DNA of 64,000 bases from Epilithonimonas arachidiradicis (GTDB lineage Bacteria > Bacteroidota > Bacteroidia > Flavobacteriales > Weeksellaceae): positions 296,954 to 360,953 of the forward strand of contig NZ_RAQH01000004.1 in assembly GCF_003610695.1 (NCBI RefSeq). The letters run 5' to 3'. The position numbers were made by a program, and so were the translations under genes. Below, piece by piece: positions 51,672 through 61,097 of the stretch. Position 1 is the first letter of the stretch; each line of letters starts with the position of its first letter. The notes under the pieces are model-generated. The model searched no databases, was not told the origin of the DNA, and was given only the letters and a program-made list of their open reading frames with translations.

Positions 51672-54600
51672 AAAAACTGGCTCGGATCTGCATACTTCCA
51701 ATGTGGATGGTTCTGTCACCGGAGTTTCGACCTTCATAGTTGACATTCAATTGAATGAAGGAATTAATGGCTTGCTGGATATATAAAGTCCAGACCTGAT
51801 TTTTCCCAGCTTTCAGGCCTTCCAGCATTTGATTTCCAACAATGCTGTAGCTGTTGCCCGTGAAGTCATTGTTGATGAATGAAAAGTTAGCTCTAATGGA
51901 CGTCTTCGATTTTTCCCATTGAAGTGTTCCTGATATTTCGTAGGTTTTTAAAAGTTCTTCGCCGTCGGTTCTTTTTTTCTGGCGCAATGCTCCAAATAAT
52001 TCTGTTTGCAGAGTTTCGGTTAATTTGTATGTAGCTTTTGGTTTCGTTTCCCAGTTTTGAAGAAGGTAGTTTCTTGTATTGTAAACCTGTGAGCTATTGG
52101 TCACATTCTGGAGCGTGTTTTCCCAATCCGCACGGAAAGCTTTCGTAAAGGAATAACCGAGATTCATAAAATGAGATTTCTGAGAATGTTCCTCATTGCT
52201 GAAATTAGCGTTCACCAAATTATCATTGTCCGTGTATCGGTAACTTCCGTTCCAACCGGATTTGTCATTGGAATTGAATAAAGCCGAAGCCAGAATGTTC
52301 TGAGTTCTCAGTAATTGATCCCTTTGTTTTTCGAAAGGATTCCAAACCAACACCTTGCTGCCTTTTAGATAAGAATTCTGTGAAAGTAAGGATAGGTTAA
52401 AGTTCCAACGTTTAAGGAAAGCATTTTCTGAACTGATGATGACAGAAGGATTGACGAATAATGCGACCTGAAGCTTATTTTTATTAGAAGCAAGATAATT
52501 GACGCTGTTGGTGTAAACTCTAATGTATTGCGCTAAATCTGCATATTCTGCCACTTCAAATTCGTCTAATTGCTGAACGCCGTCGTTATTATAATCCGTC
52601 CATTTATAAACGCCTTGTCCGTCGGTCACTTTGATATACTGGAACTCACGTTGCGCTTCCTGTCCATTTCCTAATTCGTAGAAAAGTTGCAGACGCATTC
52701 CGTTTTTGAATAACTGCTGATTGTAAAGGATATTTCCTACAACAAAATCCTGATTCTGATCGTTTGCAAAAGTTTGGTTCTCGTAAAAGAATTTTCTGTA
52801 ATGAACCAAAGTCGATAATAGAGTAGTCTCGGTTTTGATGATTTGACTTTCCGCCTGAATCCCAAGAATATTGTTCATCTTTTGTAACCGATTATCCAGA
52901 ACAGAGTCATTGCCTCGGAAATACATTTTTGCCAGTAATTTTGTTCTTACAGAATCTGCAATCTTCTTCTGAATGAAAACTTCTTTCCAGCTAAAACTTG
53001 TCAAATCCAATGTCTGGGTTGCGTTATATTTTTTCTCGTTATGTTCCATAGAACCGCCTAACATCCAACTGCCTTTTTTACCAGCTAATTCGGTTGAAAC
53101 CGCTCCCCGGATAAAAGTGGTGTTAAGGTCTGTGGATTTGGTATCCAAATAAGAAATAGCTCCTAGATTGGTGAATTTCCCAATTCTCCAGGCGGCATCC
53201 AAATCATTTTTAATTCCTTTATAAGTATTAGTTTCTTCAAGATAATTGATTTTATAATTGACAGAAGATTTTTTATTAAAGTCATTCAGAAAAGAAAAGA
53301 TAAATCGATTCTGCGTAATCTGACTGAATTCATTGGTTAGGTTAAAGTCTCTCCAAAAATCAACATTGTTAATTCTGTCCAGAATGTGAAAATTCTTCTG
53401 GATGACCTGATATTCGACCATTGGTATTCCTGTCCAAGTGTTTTTCCGGAAGGTTTTATTAGCATAGATTCTTGCTGCATAACCGATATTCTGCTTATTA
53501 TCTTTTGATGAATAAAGGTTGAGATCGTAATTGCTCATCGAAATATCAGTTCCAATAACACCTTCATTTAATGCATATTCAACGTTAGCAGAATAAACCT
53601 GTGATTTTTCCGGAGCAGGTAATTTTCTGACTGCCATATAATCTCCCAAACCAGTTCCTACATACTGGAAAACACGACCATTGTTGGTAGACTGCTGTAA
53701 TTGATAATCTCCTTTCCCACTTCCGAAATAAGTGAAAGACACCTGATAAAGTACCTGTGTTTGGTCCGTAGAAAACTCGTAATGAAAAGAATCGGTCGTG
53801 AATACTTTTTTGTAGAGAATTTTATTTACGTCATATTCGGTTTCTACACCAGACGGCGAATACATAGAATCCTGATTGTTTCCTGCATTAACCAGTGTTT
53901 GCTTGTCTTCATCGCTGAGATTCAAAGATAAAGGCGCATTTTTATTGTCATTCTCCATAAACCAGCTGAATCCGGCTTTCAGTTTTTCTCTTTGATGCCT
54001 GATGCTTCCTGTAATCAAAAATCTTGTATAATTGCGATTGGTGTAATTATAAGATACGTTGATGAAATTCTGTTTATAAATTGGCCGAAAACTGGTAAAT
54101 GTGATTTCCCCTGTATTGTAATTGATCGTATAATCCTGATTCTCGCCACGTTTCATCAATATTCCGTCGATGTAGACCTGTTCCGAACCCGAAATAATCG
54201 TAATAAACAATTCTCCATTTTTCCCAGTCAATCGATAAGGCCCTTGATTGCCTTCAATTCCTTGGAATCGCATTCTGAAGAATTCACTTCTTGCAACGCC
54301 ACCGGAAACGTCAACGGAAGTTTTATTACCATTCTTTTCCCAACTCGTGAGAAATTGCAGACCCATACTTCGTCTTTGATAGCGTCCGAAATAAGTCGTT
54401 TCATCATTCAGGTCGAGATGTCCTGCCCGGATGATACTATGGTTTTTGATATTAAGCTGAAGATAGATTTTGTCAAATTCCTGTAAGGTCTGAGTGTATC
54501 CATCAGCCTGAACAGGAAGATTATGGTCCGAAATGGAAGCCAAAATAGAAACATCAGGACTTAACTTTCCGGAAATCTGCATATCCATAGAACTCTGTAC

Positions 54601-54912
54601 AGATGAGCCTTGATTATTACCAAAAGTAATACCTCTGATAATGGAACCTTTGGAATTGAGTTCGCCGAGAATCCTTTTCTTGTCGTTTTTTACAAGCACT
54701 TCTTCGTCATAGATTACCCGATTCTGTTTTTTGATAAAGTCAAGCGTGTCTTTGGTGTAAAAGTCCTGATTGATTTTAGAAATAATAACACTGTCTTTTT
54801 TAAGGGAATCTTGTGGAATATTTGGATTTTTCCAATTGAAGATCTGTGCATTAATCTTGATTATTGCAAAAAAAATACAGATTATTAGGAAAATTTTATT
54901 TATCTTCGACAC
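51670..54912 (-). CDS. Large outer-membrane beta-barrel protein with EF-hand-like loop
   Basis: The 1080-residue protein has a signal peptide (to about KINAQ), a conserved segment (GSIIRGITFGNNQGSS; LSPDVSILASISDHNLPVQ) and a long strand-rich region that ends in SMQIRASF, consistent with a large outer-membrane barrel. The element RGENQDYTINYNTGEITF also appears in related flavobacterial proteins as I recall. An EF-hand-like loop, DYNNDGVQQLDE, is at about residues 773-784. The function is unknown; I note a weak resemblance to SprA-family sequences without claiming homology. Confidence 0.75.
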   Translation of the reverse strand: MSKINKIFLIICIFFAIIKINAQIFNWKNPNIPQDSLKKDSVIISKINQDFYTKDTLDFIKKQNRVIYDEEVLVKNDKKRILGELNSKGSIIRGITFGNNQGSSVQSSMDMQISGKLSPDVSILASISDHNLPVQADGYTQTLQEFDKIYLQLNIKNHSIIRAGHLDLNDETTYFGRYQRRSMGLQFLTSWEKNGNKTSVDVSGGVARSEFFRMRFQGIEGNQGPYRLTGKNGELFITIISGSEQVYIDGILMKRGENQDYTINYNTGEITFTSFRPIYKQNFINVSYNYTNRNYTRFLITGSIRHQREKLKAGFSWFMENDNKNAPLSLNLSDEDKQTLVNAGNNQDSMYSPSGVETEYDVNKILYKKVFTTDSFHYEFSTDQTQVLYQVSFTYFGSGKGDYQLQQSTNNGRVFQYVGTGLGDYMAVRKLPAPEKSQVYSANVEYALNEGVIGTDISMSNYDLNLYSSKDNKQNIGYAARIYANKTFRKNTWTGIPMVEYQVIQKNFHILDRINNVDFWRDFNLTNEFSQITQNRFIFSFLNDFNKKSSVNYKINYLEETNTYKGIKNDLDAAWRIGKFTNLGAISYLDTKSTDLNTTFIRGAVSTELAGKKGSWMLGGSMEHNEKKYNATQTLDLTSFSWKEVFIQKKIADSVRTKLLAKMYFRGNDSVLDNRLQKMNNILGIQAESQIIKTETTLLSTLVHYRKFFYENQTFANDQNQDFVVGNILYNQQLFKNGMRLQLFYELGNGQEAQREFQYIKVTDGQGVYKWTDYNNDGVQQLDEFEVAEYADLAQYIRVYTNSVNYLASNKNKLQVALFVNPSVIISSENAFLKRWNFNLSLLSQNSYLKGSKVLVWNPFEKQRDQLLRTQNILASALFNSNDKSGWNGSYRYTDNDNLVNANFSNEEHSQKSHFMNLGYSFTKAFRADWENTLQNVTNSSQVYNTRNYLLQNWETKPKATYKLTETLQTELFGALRQKKRTDGEELLKTYEISGTLQWEKSKTSIRANFSFINNDFTGNSYSIVGNQMLEGLKAGKNQVWTLYIQQAINSFIQLNVNYEGRNSGDRTIHIGSMQIRASF

Positions 54913-55018
54913 CCTTTTCTTATGATGTGTAAATGTAGCAATAATCGAGGTTATAGCGAGTTAACAATTATTTAAAACGGAAAAAAGGTATATAAAATTA
55001 TAGTTGATATTAAAATTT

Positions 55019-55026
55019 TATATTTG
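55019..55026 (+). promoter_or_regulatory. Candidate -7 element, first T9SS paralogue
   Basis: TATATTTG is 39 bp before the ATG at 55065. A TTG lies at 55004-55006, at short spacing. The leader contains AACAATTTTTAAACTTTA, nearly repeated before the gene at 57135. Confidence 0.45.
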
Positions 55027-55064
55027 CCGGACAAAAAAACGGAACAATTTTTAAACTTTATATT

Positions 55065-55850
55065 ATGAAAAAATTTTATTCTTTATTAGCAGCAGCAGTA
55101 GTTGCTGTAAATCTTCAGGCACAAACAACGGTTTATTCAGAAAATATGGGTACACCATCTGGTACTACTGCTATTGCAGCTAATACATTTCAAAATTCAG
55201 GAGTTACATATTCTGGTTCGGCAGATGTAAGAGTTACAACTGTATCTACAGGTTATGCAGGAGCTTCTGGGGGTGGAAATATTTTCTTTGCAGGTACTGC
55301 AGGTACTAATTTTGTAATAAACGGAATTGATACGACAGGTTATACAAATTTAGTATTGAGTTTCGGTCATTTAAAATCGACTAATGCATCTAGCAATGAG
55401 CTTACAGTAGAAGTAAGTGAAGATGGTACAACTTGGACACCACTAACTTATTCCAGAGCTACCGGAGGTGGAACTTCCAATGTATGGGCGTTGATTACAG
55501 CTTCAGGTACAATTCCTGCAGTTTCTTCTCTTAAGATCAGATTTACTAATACAATTACAGGACAATTCAGATTAGACGATGTCAAATTAGTTGGAACAAA
55601 AGAAACAATGGCAGTAGGAGATGCTACAAAAGGAAAAGCTAACTTGGTGAAAAATACAGTTGTAGCAAACGAATTGATCTTCGGAGCTTCTGCAAAAGTT
55701 TCAGTTTATAACGCTGCAGGTCAGGTTGTAAAGACTGCTGACGTTTCTGAAAATTCAAGATTAGATGTTTCTAATTTGGTTAAAGGGACTTATGTTGTGA
55801 CAGGTCTTGTTAATGGACAAGCTGTTTCTCAAAAAATCATCAAGAAGTAA
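55065..55850 (+). CDS. T9SS-sorted secreted protein, paralogue 1
   Basis: The 261-residue protein has a signal peptide (cut after LQAQ), a beta-rich Gly/Thr/Ser-rich domain similar to a jelly-roll carbohydrate- or surface-binding fold (about 25-175; FRLDDVKLVG), and a T9SS type A sorting domain from about 180 (SVYNAAGQVVKTADV, LVKGTYVVTGL, QKIIKK). It would be exported to the cell surface by the T9SS. The substrate is unknown. A close paralogue follows at 56043. Confidence 0.87.
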   Translation: MKKFYSLLAAAVVAVNLQAQTTVYSENMGTPSGTTAIAANTFQNSGVTYSGSADVRVTTVSTGYAGASGGGNIFFAGTAGTNFVINGIDTTGYTNLVLSFGHLKSTNASSNELTVEVSEDGTTWTPLTYSRATGGGTSNVWALITASGTIPAVSSLKIRFTNTITGQFRLDDVKLVGTKETMAVGDATKGKANLVKNTVVANELIFGASAKVSVYNAAGQVVKTADVSENSRLDVSNLVKGTYVVTGLVNGQAVSQKIIKK

Positions 55851-55871
55851 TTTAAAATACTTCTATTATAT

Positions 55872-55904
55872 AAGCGCTGTCAGTTTTTGACAGCGCTTTT
55901 TTTG
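55872..55904 (+). terminator. Terminator after paralogue 1
   Basis: AAGCGCTGTCA and TGACAGCGCTT form an 11-bp stem with a 5-nt loop, then seven or more T. It is about 20 bp after the stop codon. Confidence 0.9.
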
Positions 55905-56006
55905 TTAATTGAATATTATTTAGAATATAACAGATTTTTAACTGTAAGTTATTGATTGTTATTGTTTTATTAATGATTTGGTAATCTAAAGTAAAATGAA
56001 TCGTGA

Positions 56007-56014
56007 TAGATTTG
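56007..56014 (+). promoter_or_regulatory. Candidate -7 element, paralogue 2
   Basis: TAGATTTG, a full match to TAnnTTTG, is about 28 bp before the ATG at 56043. A TTG at 55978-55980 is 26 bp upstream, longer than the usual 17-23. Confidence 0.5.
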
Positions 56015-56042
56015 ACACAAACAAAATCTAAATAATCTAATT

Positions 56043-56798
56043 ATGAAAAAGATCTATTCTTTCTTCGCTGCAGTTGTTTTAACTGCAACAATGTATGGGC
56101 AAACAACCGTTTTTAATGCCACTTTTGATGATGTGGATGGAACTGGAGGCAGTGATGGTAACTGGGCTTCCAGCGTAGCAAGTAATGCGCTTGCAAGCTA
56201 TACAACAGGAGGTAACTGGGATTTGACAAGGGCTTATAAAGGTGCAGGTTGTCTGAAAATGGGAACTGCAAGCGTTTTGGGCGTATTGAAAACACCAGGC
56301 ATTACTTTGACAGGTAACGGAACACTTACTTTCAGAGCGGCAGCCTGGAACGGAAACAATGAGCAAACCACTCTGAAAATTTCTGCTACAGGAGGAACTT
56401 TGAGTCTGGCTACGGTGACTCTTGCGAAAGCCAGCTACACAACTTATACCGTTAATATAACCAATGCAACCGGAAATCTGGTTATTGCTTTTGAAGGTAA
56501 TGCAGCAGCAAATGGCAGATTTTTTATTGATGATATAAAAGTCACAGCTCCAACAATGGCTATTGCAGATGTGACTAAAGCAAAAGTTAATCTGGTTAAA
56601 AATACCATTGTAACCAACGAGTTGATTTTCGGTGTTTCTTCAAAAGTATCTGTATATAATACTGCGGGACAGATGGTGAAATCTGCTGATATTACTGAAA
56701 ATGGAAGATTGGATGTTTCTGCTTTGCCAAAAGGTAATTATGTGATAACAGGCCTCATTAATGGACAGGCAGTATCTCAGAAAATTATCAAAAAATAA
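56043..56798 (+). CDS. T9SS-sorted secreted protein, paralogue 2
   Basis: The 251-residue protein has a signal peptide (cut after MYGQ), a beta-rich domain with GRFFIDDIKV near its end, and a T9SS sorting domain (SVYNTAGQMVKSADI, LPKGNYVITGL, QKIIKK). Its C-terminal third is close to paralogue 1 almost residue by residue (KVNLVKNTIVTNELIFGVSS against KANLVKNTVVANELIFGASA), so the two arose by duplication. Ligand is unknown. Confidence 0.87.
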   Translation: MKKIYSFFAAVVLTATMYGQTTVFNATFDDVDGTGGSDGNWASSVASNALASYTTGGNWDLTRAYKGAGCLKMGTASVLGVLKTPGITLTGNGTLTFRAAAWNGNNEQTTLKISATGGTLSLATVTLAKASYTTYTVNITNATGNLVIAFEGNAAANGRFFIDDIKVTAPTMAIADVTKAKVNLVKNTIVTNELIFGVSSKVSVYNTAGQMVKSADITENGRLDVSALPKGNYVITGLINGQAVSQKIIKK

Positions 56799-56820
56799 TT
56801 TTGCACTAAACTTATAAATG

Positions 56821-56850
56821 AACGTTGCTAATCCTGGCAACGTTTTTTTT
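56821..56850 (+). terminator. Terminator after paralogue 2
   Basis: AACGTTGC and GCAACGTT form an 8-bp stem with an 8-nt loop and are followed by a run of T. Confidence 0.85.
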
Positions 56851-57057
56851 GTTTTAAAAACTATTGAGTTTTAATGTTTGTTATATATGATTTAAAGCAG
56901 GCTTAACATTTCATCACATTAATATGTTTACATTTGCGGAAGAAAAAAAAGGGGAAAATGCTGGTGCTTACTGAATGTTAATATTTGACAGTAAGAAATT
57001 CAAAATATTGACTGTAATGAGGTTTGTCGATATGAAAATGTTAAAAAATAAATAAAA

Positions 57058-57088
57058 TTTTGCTGAATACATTTTTTTGTTAACTTAG
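57058..57088 (+). promoter_or_regulatory. Candidate promoter for paralogue 3
   Basis: TTTTG (57058-57062) and TAACTTAG (57081-57088; one mismatch to TAnnTTTG) are 18 bp apart, the expected spacing. It would give a leader of about 42 nt containing AACAATTTTTTAAACTTTA. Confidence 0.55.
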
Positions 57089-57134
57089 CATCCCTTTATA
57101 ATAATTAAAAAACAATTTTTTAAACTTTAATAAA

Positions 57135-57905
57135 ATGAAAAAAATCTTTACAATTTTAAGCGTTGCAGCTGTATCTTTAGTATCAGCTCAAAACTTGATC
57201 ACAAACCCAGGATTCGAAAACGATTTGACAGGATGGGCTAAAGGCCCAACAGCAGCCTATACAGCTCCTACAATTTCTTCTGATGCTCACACTGGTGCGA
57301 AAAGTGCAGCCTATATTGGAGCAACTGCTACTACCGGTTTTTTTCAAACAGTTCCAGTAACTGCAGGAAAAACCTATGTTATTGAATTCTGGTATAAATC
57401 TTCTGGTGATGATACTGATTCCAGATTATGGAGTGTTTTCAGAGATTCTGGAGGTGCTGCTGTTTATACAACAACAGATGCAACAACTGATCCATTTAGA
57501 ACTAATAACTTGTATTTACCATCAGCTTCAGCTTGGACTAAATATACAGCTGAGATGCCAGCCGGGACAGGTGCTGTTTCTTTAGAAGTTGCCTTCAGAG
57601 TTTATAACGGTGGTTCTGGGATATTTGACGATGTGATGGCATATGACAAGGCATCTATGGCAGTTTCTGATGTTGCGGGTTTTGACAAAGCTGTTCAGTT
57701 TAACACAATCGTAAAAGATCAGATTACTTTCAAATTGCCAGTTAAATCAACTGTAAATATCTACTCTGCAGAAGGAAAACTAATCTCTTCTAACAGAGTT
57801 GAGAATGGAGGTTCTGTTAACACACAGTCTCTAGTTAAAGGTGCTTATATCGTAACTGTTGATAATGGTGCTAACAAAATCAGCAGAAAAGTTATCAAAA
57901 ACTAA
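57135..57905 (+). CDS. T9SS-sorted secreted protein, carbohydrate-binding-like
   Basis: The 256-residue protein has a signal peptide (cut after VSAQ), a beta-sandwich domain with NLITNPGFENDLTGWAKG and later FDDVMAYDKASM, as in carbohydrate-binding modules of the CBM4/9 type, and a T9SS sorting domain (TVNIYSAEGKLISS, LVKGAYIVTVDN, RKVIKN). It is related to the two previous genes in organisation but more diverged. Its ligand is unknown. Confidence 0.85.
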   Translation: MKKIFTILSVAAVSLVSAQNLITNPGFENDLTGWAKGPTAAYTAPTISSDAHTGAKSAAYIGATATTGFFQTVPVTAGKTYVIEFWYKSSGDDTDSRLWSVFRDSGGAAVYTTTDATTDPFRTNNLYLPSASAWTKYTAEMPAGTGAVSLEVAFRVYNGGSGIFDDVMAYDKASMAVSDVAGFDKAVQFNTIVKDQITFKLPVKSTVNIYSAEGKLISSNRVENGGSVNTQSLVKGAYIVTVDNGANKISRKVIKN

Positions 57906-57927
57906 TTATAGTTATTTGTAAAATATA

Positions 57928-57956
57928 AAGGCTTCCAAATTTTGGAGGCCTTTTTT
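57928..57956. terminator. Bidirectional terminator, paralogue 3/response regulator
   Basis: AAGGCTTCCAAA and TTTGGAGGCCTT form a stem with one mismatch, followed by TTTT on the plus strand. It separates this gene from the convergent response-regulator gene at 57968. Confidence 0.75.
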
Positions 57957-57967
57957 ATTAATGTAAA

Positions 57968-58567
57968 TTAATCAATAATACCTAGTTTCATAGCAATAGA
58001 AACTAATTGTGCCGTATTGGTAATATTTAATTTATAAAAAATATTTTTTCTATGCGTTTCTACAGTATTAATACTTATATAAAACATATTGGAAATTTCT
58101 GAACTGGAATACCCTTTACTTATAGCTATTACTATTTCTTTTTCCCGCGGGCTTAAAATATTTTTTTTGAAATTGATATCCTGATTATCAATTTTCTTAG
58201 AATAATAATGTTTTTCATTTTTATTATGAAGATTCTTTATGACTTCTATAAGCTGTTCTTTAGGTGTGTTTTTAAGCAGATAAGCATCAATATGCTTTTT
58301 ATTTACAAGATCCCGAAAGCTACTCATTACTATTATTTTGATGTCAGACTGTTTTTGCTTAATCAGGTGTATCAGCTCTAGCCCGTTCATATTAGGCATA
58401 GATATGTCAGTAATTAATATATCTATAGGTTGCTTTTGAATTAATTGTAAAGCGAGCATTGCATTGTCTACTGCAAAAATAATTTTAAAGTCCTCCTGAG
58501 CAGATAAAATTGACGTTAATCCATCTAGAAATAATTGATGATCATCAACAATACCAATTTTTATCAT
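57968..58567 (-). CDS. NarL/FixJ family response regulator
   Basis: The 199-residue protein has a receiver domain with the acidic pair Asp8-Asp9, phosphoacceptor Asp54 in LITDISMPNMNG and Lys99 in LLKN, and a LuxR-type helix-turn-helix C-terminal domain (SPREKEIVIAISKGYSSSEISNMF, INTVETHRKNIFYKL). It probably acts on gene expression when phosphorylated by the kinase encoded just upstream; their genes overlap by four bases (ATGA). Target genes are not evident, but the adjacent surface-protein operon is a candidate. Confidence 0.95.
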   Translation of the reverse strand: MIKIGIVDDHQLFLDGLTSILSAQEDFKIIFAVDNAMLALQLIQKQPIDILITDISMPNMNGLELIHLIKQKQSDIKIIVMSSFRDLVNKKHIDAYLLKNTPKEQLIEVIKNLHNKNEKHYYSKKIDNQDINFKKNILSPREKEIVIAISKGYSSSEISNMFYISINTVETHRKNIFYKLNITNTAQLVSIAMKLGIID

Positions 58568-60429
58568 ATTTCAAAAGTTATTATAATTGTTGTTCCTTTT
58601 CCGGGATAAGAATCGATTTCCATTTCTGCGTTGAAGCTTTGTAGTCTTTCTTTTATATTCTTTAAGCCAATGCCGGTTGTTTTATCATTATCTGAAAATC
58701 CGTTACCGTTATCTTCCACTATCATACATACTGTATCATTATTTTTAGTTACTGTCATTTGAATATTTGTCGCTCTTGCGTGTTTTCTGATATTTGTAAA
58801 TAATTCCTGGGTAATTCTGTAAAGATGGGTTTTCACATTATCATTAACATGATCTAAAGCATTTTCCGGAAAAAACAGAATATTTGTAGTGATATTATTT
58901 TCTTCATTTTCTTTGGACAATTTCGTTAATAGCTGATGGAATGTTTTTTCTACCAGAAAATTATCACTCAGATTGTGAGAGATCTCTCTTATCTCAGAAT
59001 GCAGAGTGTCTATATGCTTCTTTATAACGGATAATTTTTCGTTTTGAAGTTTTTCATTTTCTTTGTCCAGCATATAATTAATGCCTGCCAGGCTGCCAGC
59101 TACACCATCGTGAAGATCCTTTGCCAATCTGTTTCTCTCTATGTCCTGACCTTCCATCAGGTGTTTTGTCCGGCTTAGCTCTTGTTGTTTTTTGTTGAGT
59201 TTATCCTGATTTCTTAGTTTATTTTTATAAAAAACAAATACAATGAGTAGAAGAGAACTTACAGAAGATAAAGCCATATATATTCTGGTTTTTTTGGCTT
59301 CCTGCAACTCATTCTGCTGGCTCAAAAGTTTTATTTGACTGTTCTTTTTCTCAACTTCATATTTAGCGAGCAGCTGATTGTAGTTTTTTTCTTTTTCTAT
59401 AGTAAAAAGGCTGTCTTTGAGTTTATAGAATATGTTTTGATAGGCATATGATTTTTGATAGTTGTTATCTTTTTTATAAATTTTAATTAGATTTTTGAGA
59501 ATATCTAATTTATAATTGATTGGTATTCTTTCAATATCATATTCCTTGTAAGCAGATTCATAATAGTTGATAGCATTTTGAATGTCATTTTTATTCATGT
59601 AATAAGCTCCATAATTGAAATTTAAATAAAAATAAAGGCTTTTATCATTGAGCTGTTTTAGAAGCGTTTCTGTTTTTTTTAAAAATACCAATGCTTTTTC
59701 ATTTTTAGAACTATCTGTAGGATCTAAAAAAATATTACTCTGATTCAATCTAATATTAAACTGTTCCTGTTTATCATGGGTTAATTCGGCTAGGGAAAAT
59801 GCTATCTCATAATATTCATTAGCTTTTCTGTTGTTTTTACCTTGTAAAGCATTGGCAATGACAATATATGAAGTTAATATTCTGGCGGTATCCTTTGCTA
59901 ATATGGAATATTTGGTAGTAAGATGATAATTTTTCAGTGCTGTAAGCGTATCGCCTTTATCAATAAAAAGATTTCCAAAGTTCAAGTATAAAATTGCGTA
60001 ATATTTGTTGTCTGGACTTTTCTCCAAATAATATTGCATTTTTTGATATTCGTTGAAGGCTTTATCATATTCTCCTTTTTCGTAAAAAAATACGCCTCTT
60101 AGATTATGGACGCGATAAAGAGCTGAAATATTGTTTGTCTTTTTGGCATATAAAAATGCTTTTTCGTTGTAGTCTTTGCTCTTTCGGTTATTGCCAATAT
60201 GATAGTAATAGGCAGCGTATAAAATAAAACATCTTGAAGCATAGTAATCATTGCCTATTTTTTTATTAAGAATACTGGCTTGATTACAATAATAAAGAGC
60301 AGAATCTGAATTTTTATTAATAACAGAGCCGAATTTATCAAAAAGCCGATCTAATTTTTCAATTTTTTTCTGAGCAAAAACAAAAATATTATTTAGAATA
60401 ATGAGGAAAATCAGAAGTTTTTTTTTCAT
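58564..60429 (-). CDS. NarX-like histidine kinase with TPR region
   Basis: The 621-residue protein has a signal peptide, a long helical region with TPR-like repeats (about 30-365), one membrane helix (about 390-410) and a C-terminal kinase: HisKA_3 with His440 in KDLHDGVAGSLAG and a HATPase domain with EDNGNGFSD and TGIGLKNIKERL. I use the ATG at 60429; a GTG three codons upstream is possible. The TPR part is likely extracytoplasmic and may sense protein or peptide cues. It shares ATGA with the regulator gene. Confidence 0.92.
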   Translation of the reverse strand: MKKKLLIFLIILNNIFVFAQKKIEKLDRLFDKFGSVINKNSDSALYYCNQASILNKKIGNDYYASRCFILYAAYYYHIGNNRKSKDYNEKAFLYAKKTNNISALYRVHNLRGVFFYEKGEYDKAFNEYQKMQYYLEKSPDNKYYAILYLNFGNLFIDKGDTLTALKNYHLTTKYSILAKDTARILTSYIVIANALQGKNNRKANEYYEIAFSLAELTHDKQEQFNIRLNQSNIFLDPTDSSKNEKALVFLKKTETLLKQLNDKSLYFYLNFNYGAYYMNKNDIQNAINYYESAYKEYDIERIPINYKLDILKNLIKIYKKDNNYQKSYAYQNIFYKLKDSLFTIEKEKNYNQLLAKYEVEKKNSQIKLLSQQNELQEAKKTRIYMALSSVSSLLLIVFVFYKNKLRNQDKLNKKQQELSRTKHLMEGQDIERNRLAKDLHDGVAGSLAGINYMLDKENEKLQNEKLSVIKKHIDTLHSEIREISHNLSDNFLVEKTFHQLLTKLSKENEENNITTNILFFPENALDHVNDNVKTHLYRITQELFTNIRKHARATNIQMTVTKNNDTVCMIVEDNGNGFSDNDKTTGIGLKNIKERLQSFNAEMEIDSYPGKGTTIIITFEI

Positions 60430-60473
60430 AAAAATCACGGCATTATGTGATAAAAATTTTTTACCCGTTGCTA

Positions 60474-60490
60474 TATCTTTGCTAAAGATA
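60474..60490. promoter_or_regulatory. Divergent promoter region with palindrome
   Basis: On the plus strand TATCTTTG (60474-60481) matches TAnnTTTG, 27 bp before the ATG at 60508. On the minus strand the reading is TATCTTTA for the kinase gene. The two overlap in a palindrome (ATCTTTGCTAAAGAT). Expression of both genes could be coordinated by a single site. Confidence 0.5.
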
Positions 60491-60507
60491 GTTAAATTCT
60501 TGTTTTT

Positions 60508-61092
60508 ATGAAAATGAATCTCGTCGTTATGATGTCTTCGATAATATCATTTTTTAATGGCCAGACTACAACATGTAATTATGTAGAAATTAACCCTAAG
60601 TCTAAAGGATATGTTTGCGAAGAGAATATTTTGTTCTTTACAAGCTCAATTGATACTGAAGTGAGAGGTAGTATCTCTGCCACAAATGAAATTTTTGTAA
60701 CTCCGACTCAAGGTTATGGTATCCTTGTTTTGCCAAACAGTCCTTGTGTAGGTTGTGCAGAAAGTGATACGGGAGGAATTGTTGTAAAACCTCAAAAAAG
60801 TGGCAATGGTGGAAAAGATAAGTTGAAAAAATCAAATTTACAAGAAGCTGAGAATATACAGGGGTTGATAATTGAAAAAAATCCGGTAGACAATTTATTA
60901 AAACTTTCTTTAAGCCAGGGAATAATAAAAGAGGTTATAATTTTCGACAAAACCGGTAAACAAGTCAAACGCAAATACAATATATATAAAACCGCAGAAA
61001 TAGACGTTAGCAGTCTTCCTAAAGGCGTTTATGGGGTAAAAACAATAACCAATAATAACCAAACTTTTACAAAACAATTTATTAAAAATTAA
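60508..61092 (+). CDS. Small T9SS-sorted protein
   Basis: The 194-residue protein has a signal peptide (cut near FFNGQ), an N-terminal domain with four Cys (TTCNYVEI, YVCEEN, PCVGCAES) and a T9SS sorting domain (VIIFDKTGKQVKRKYN, LPKGVYGVKTIT, KQFIKN). The N-terminal Cys residues could form disulfides. Function is unknown. It begins a run of three genes with 5-bp and 3-bp gaps. Confidence 0.82.
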   Translation: MKMNLVVMMSSIISFFNGQTTTCNYVEINPKSKGYVCEENILFFTSSIDTEVRGSISATNEIFVTPTQGYGILVLPNSPCVGCAESDTGGIVVKPQKSGNGGKDKLKKSNLQEAENIQGLIIEKNPVDNLLKLSLSQGIIKEVIIFDKTGKQVKRKYNIYKTAEIDVSSLPKGVYGVKTITNNNQTFTKQFIKN

Positions 61093-61097
61093 GAACT

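Larger units (their letters stand above)
56799..57134. other. Intergenic region with terminator and promoter before paralogue 3
   Basis: This 336-bp gap holds the terminator of paralogue 2 (56821-56850), a possible promoter-like TACATTTG at 56929-56936, and a promoter for the next gene at about 57058-57088. A tiny in-frame ATG-to-TAA stretch after TACATTTG is too short to call as a gene. Confidence 0.6.

Noticed and set aside
56947..56990. Tiny ORF (7 codons) after TACATTTG in the gap before paralogue 3
   Set aside because: It is too short, is not repeated at other paralogues, and has no support.
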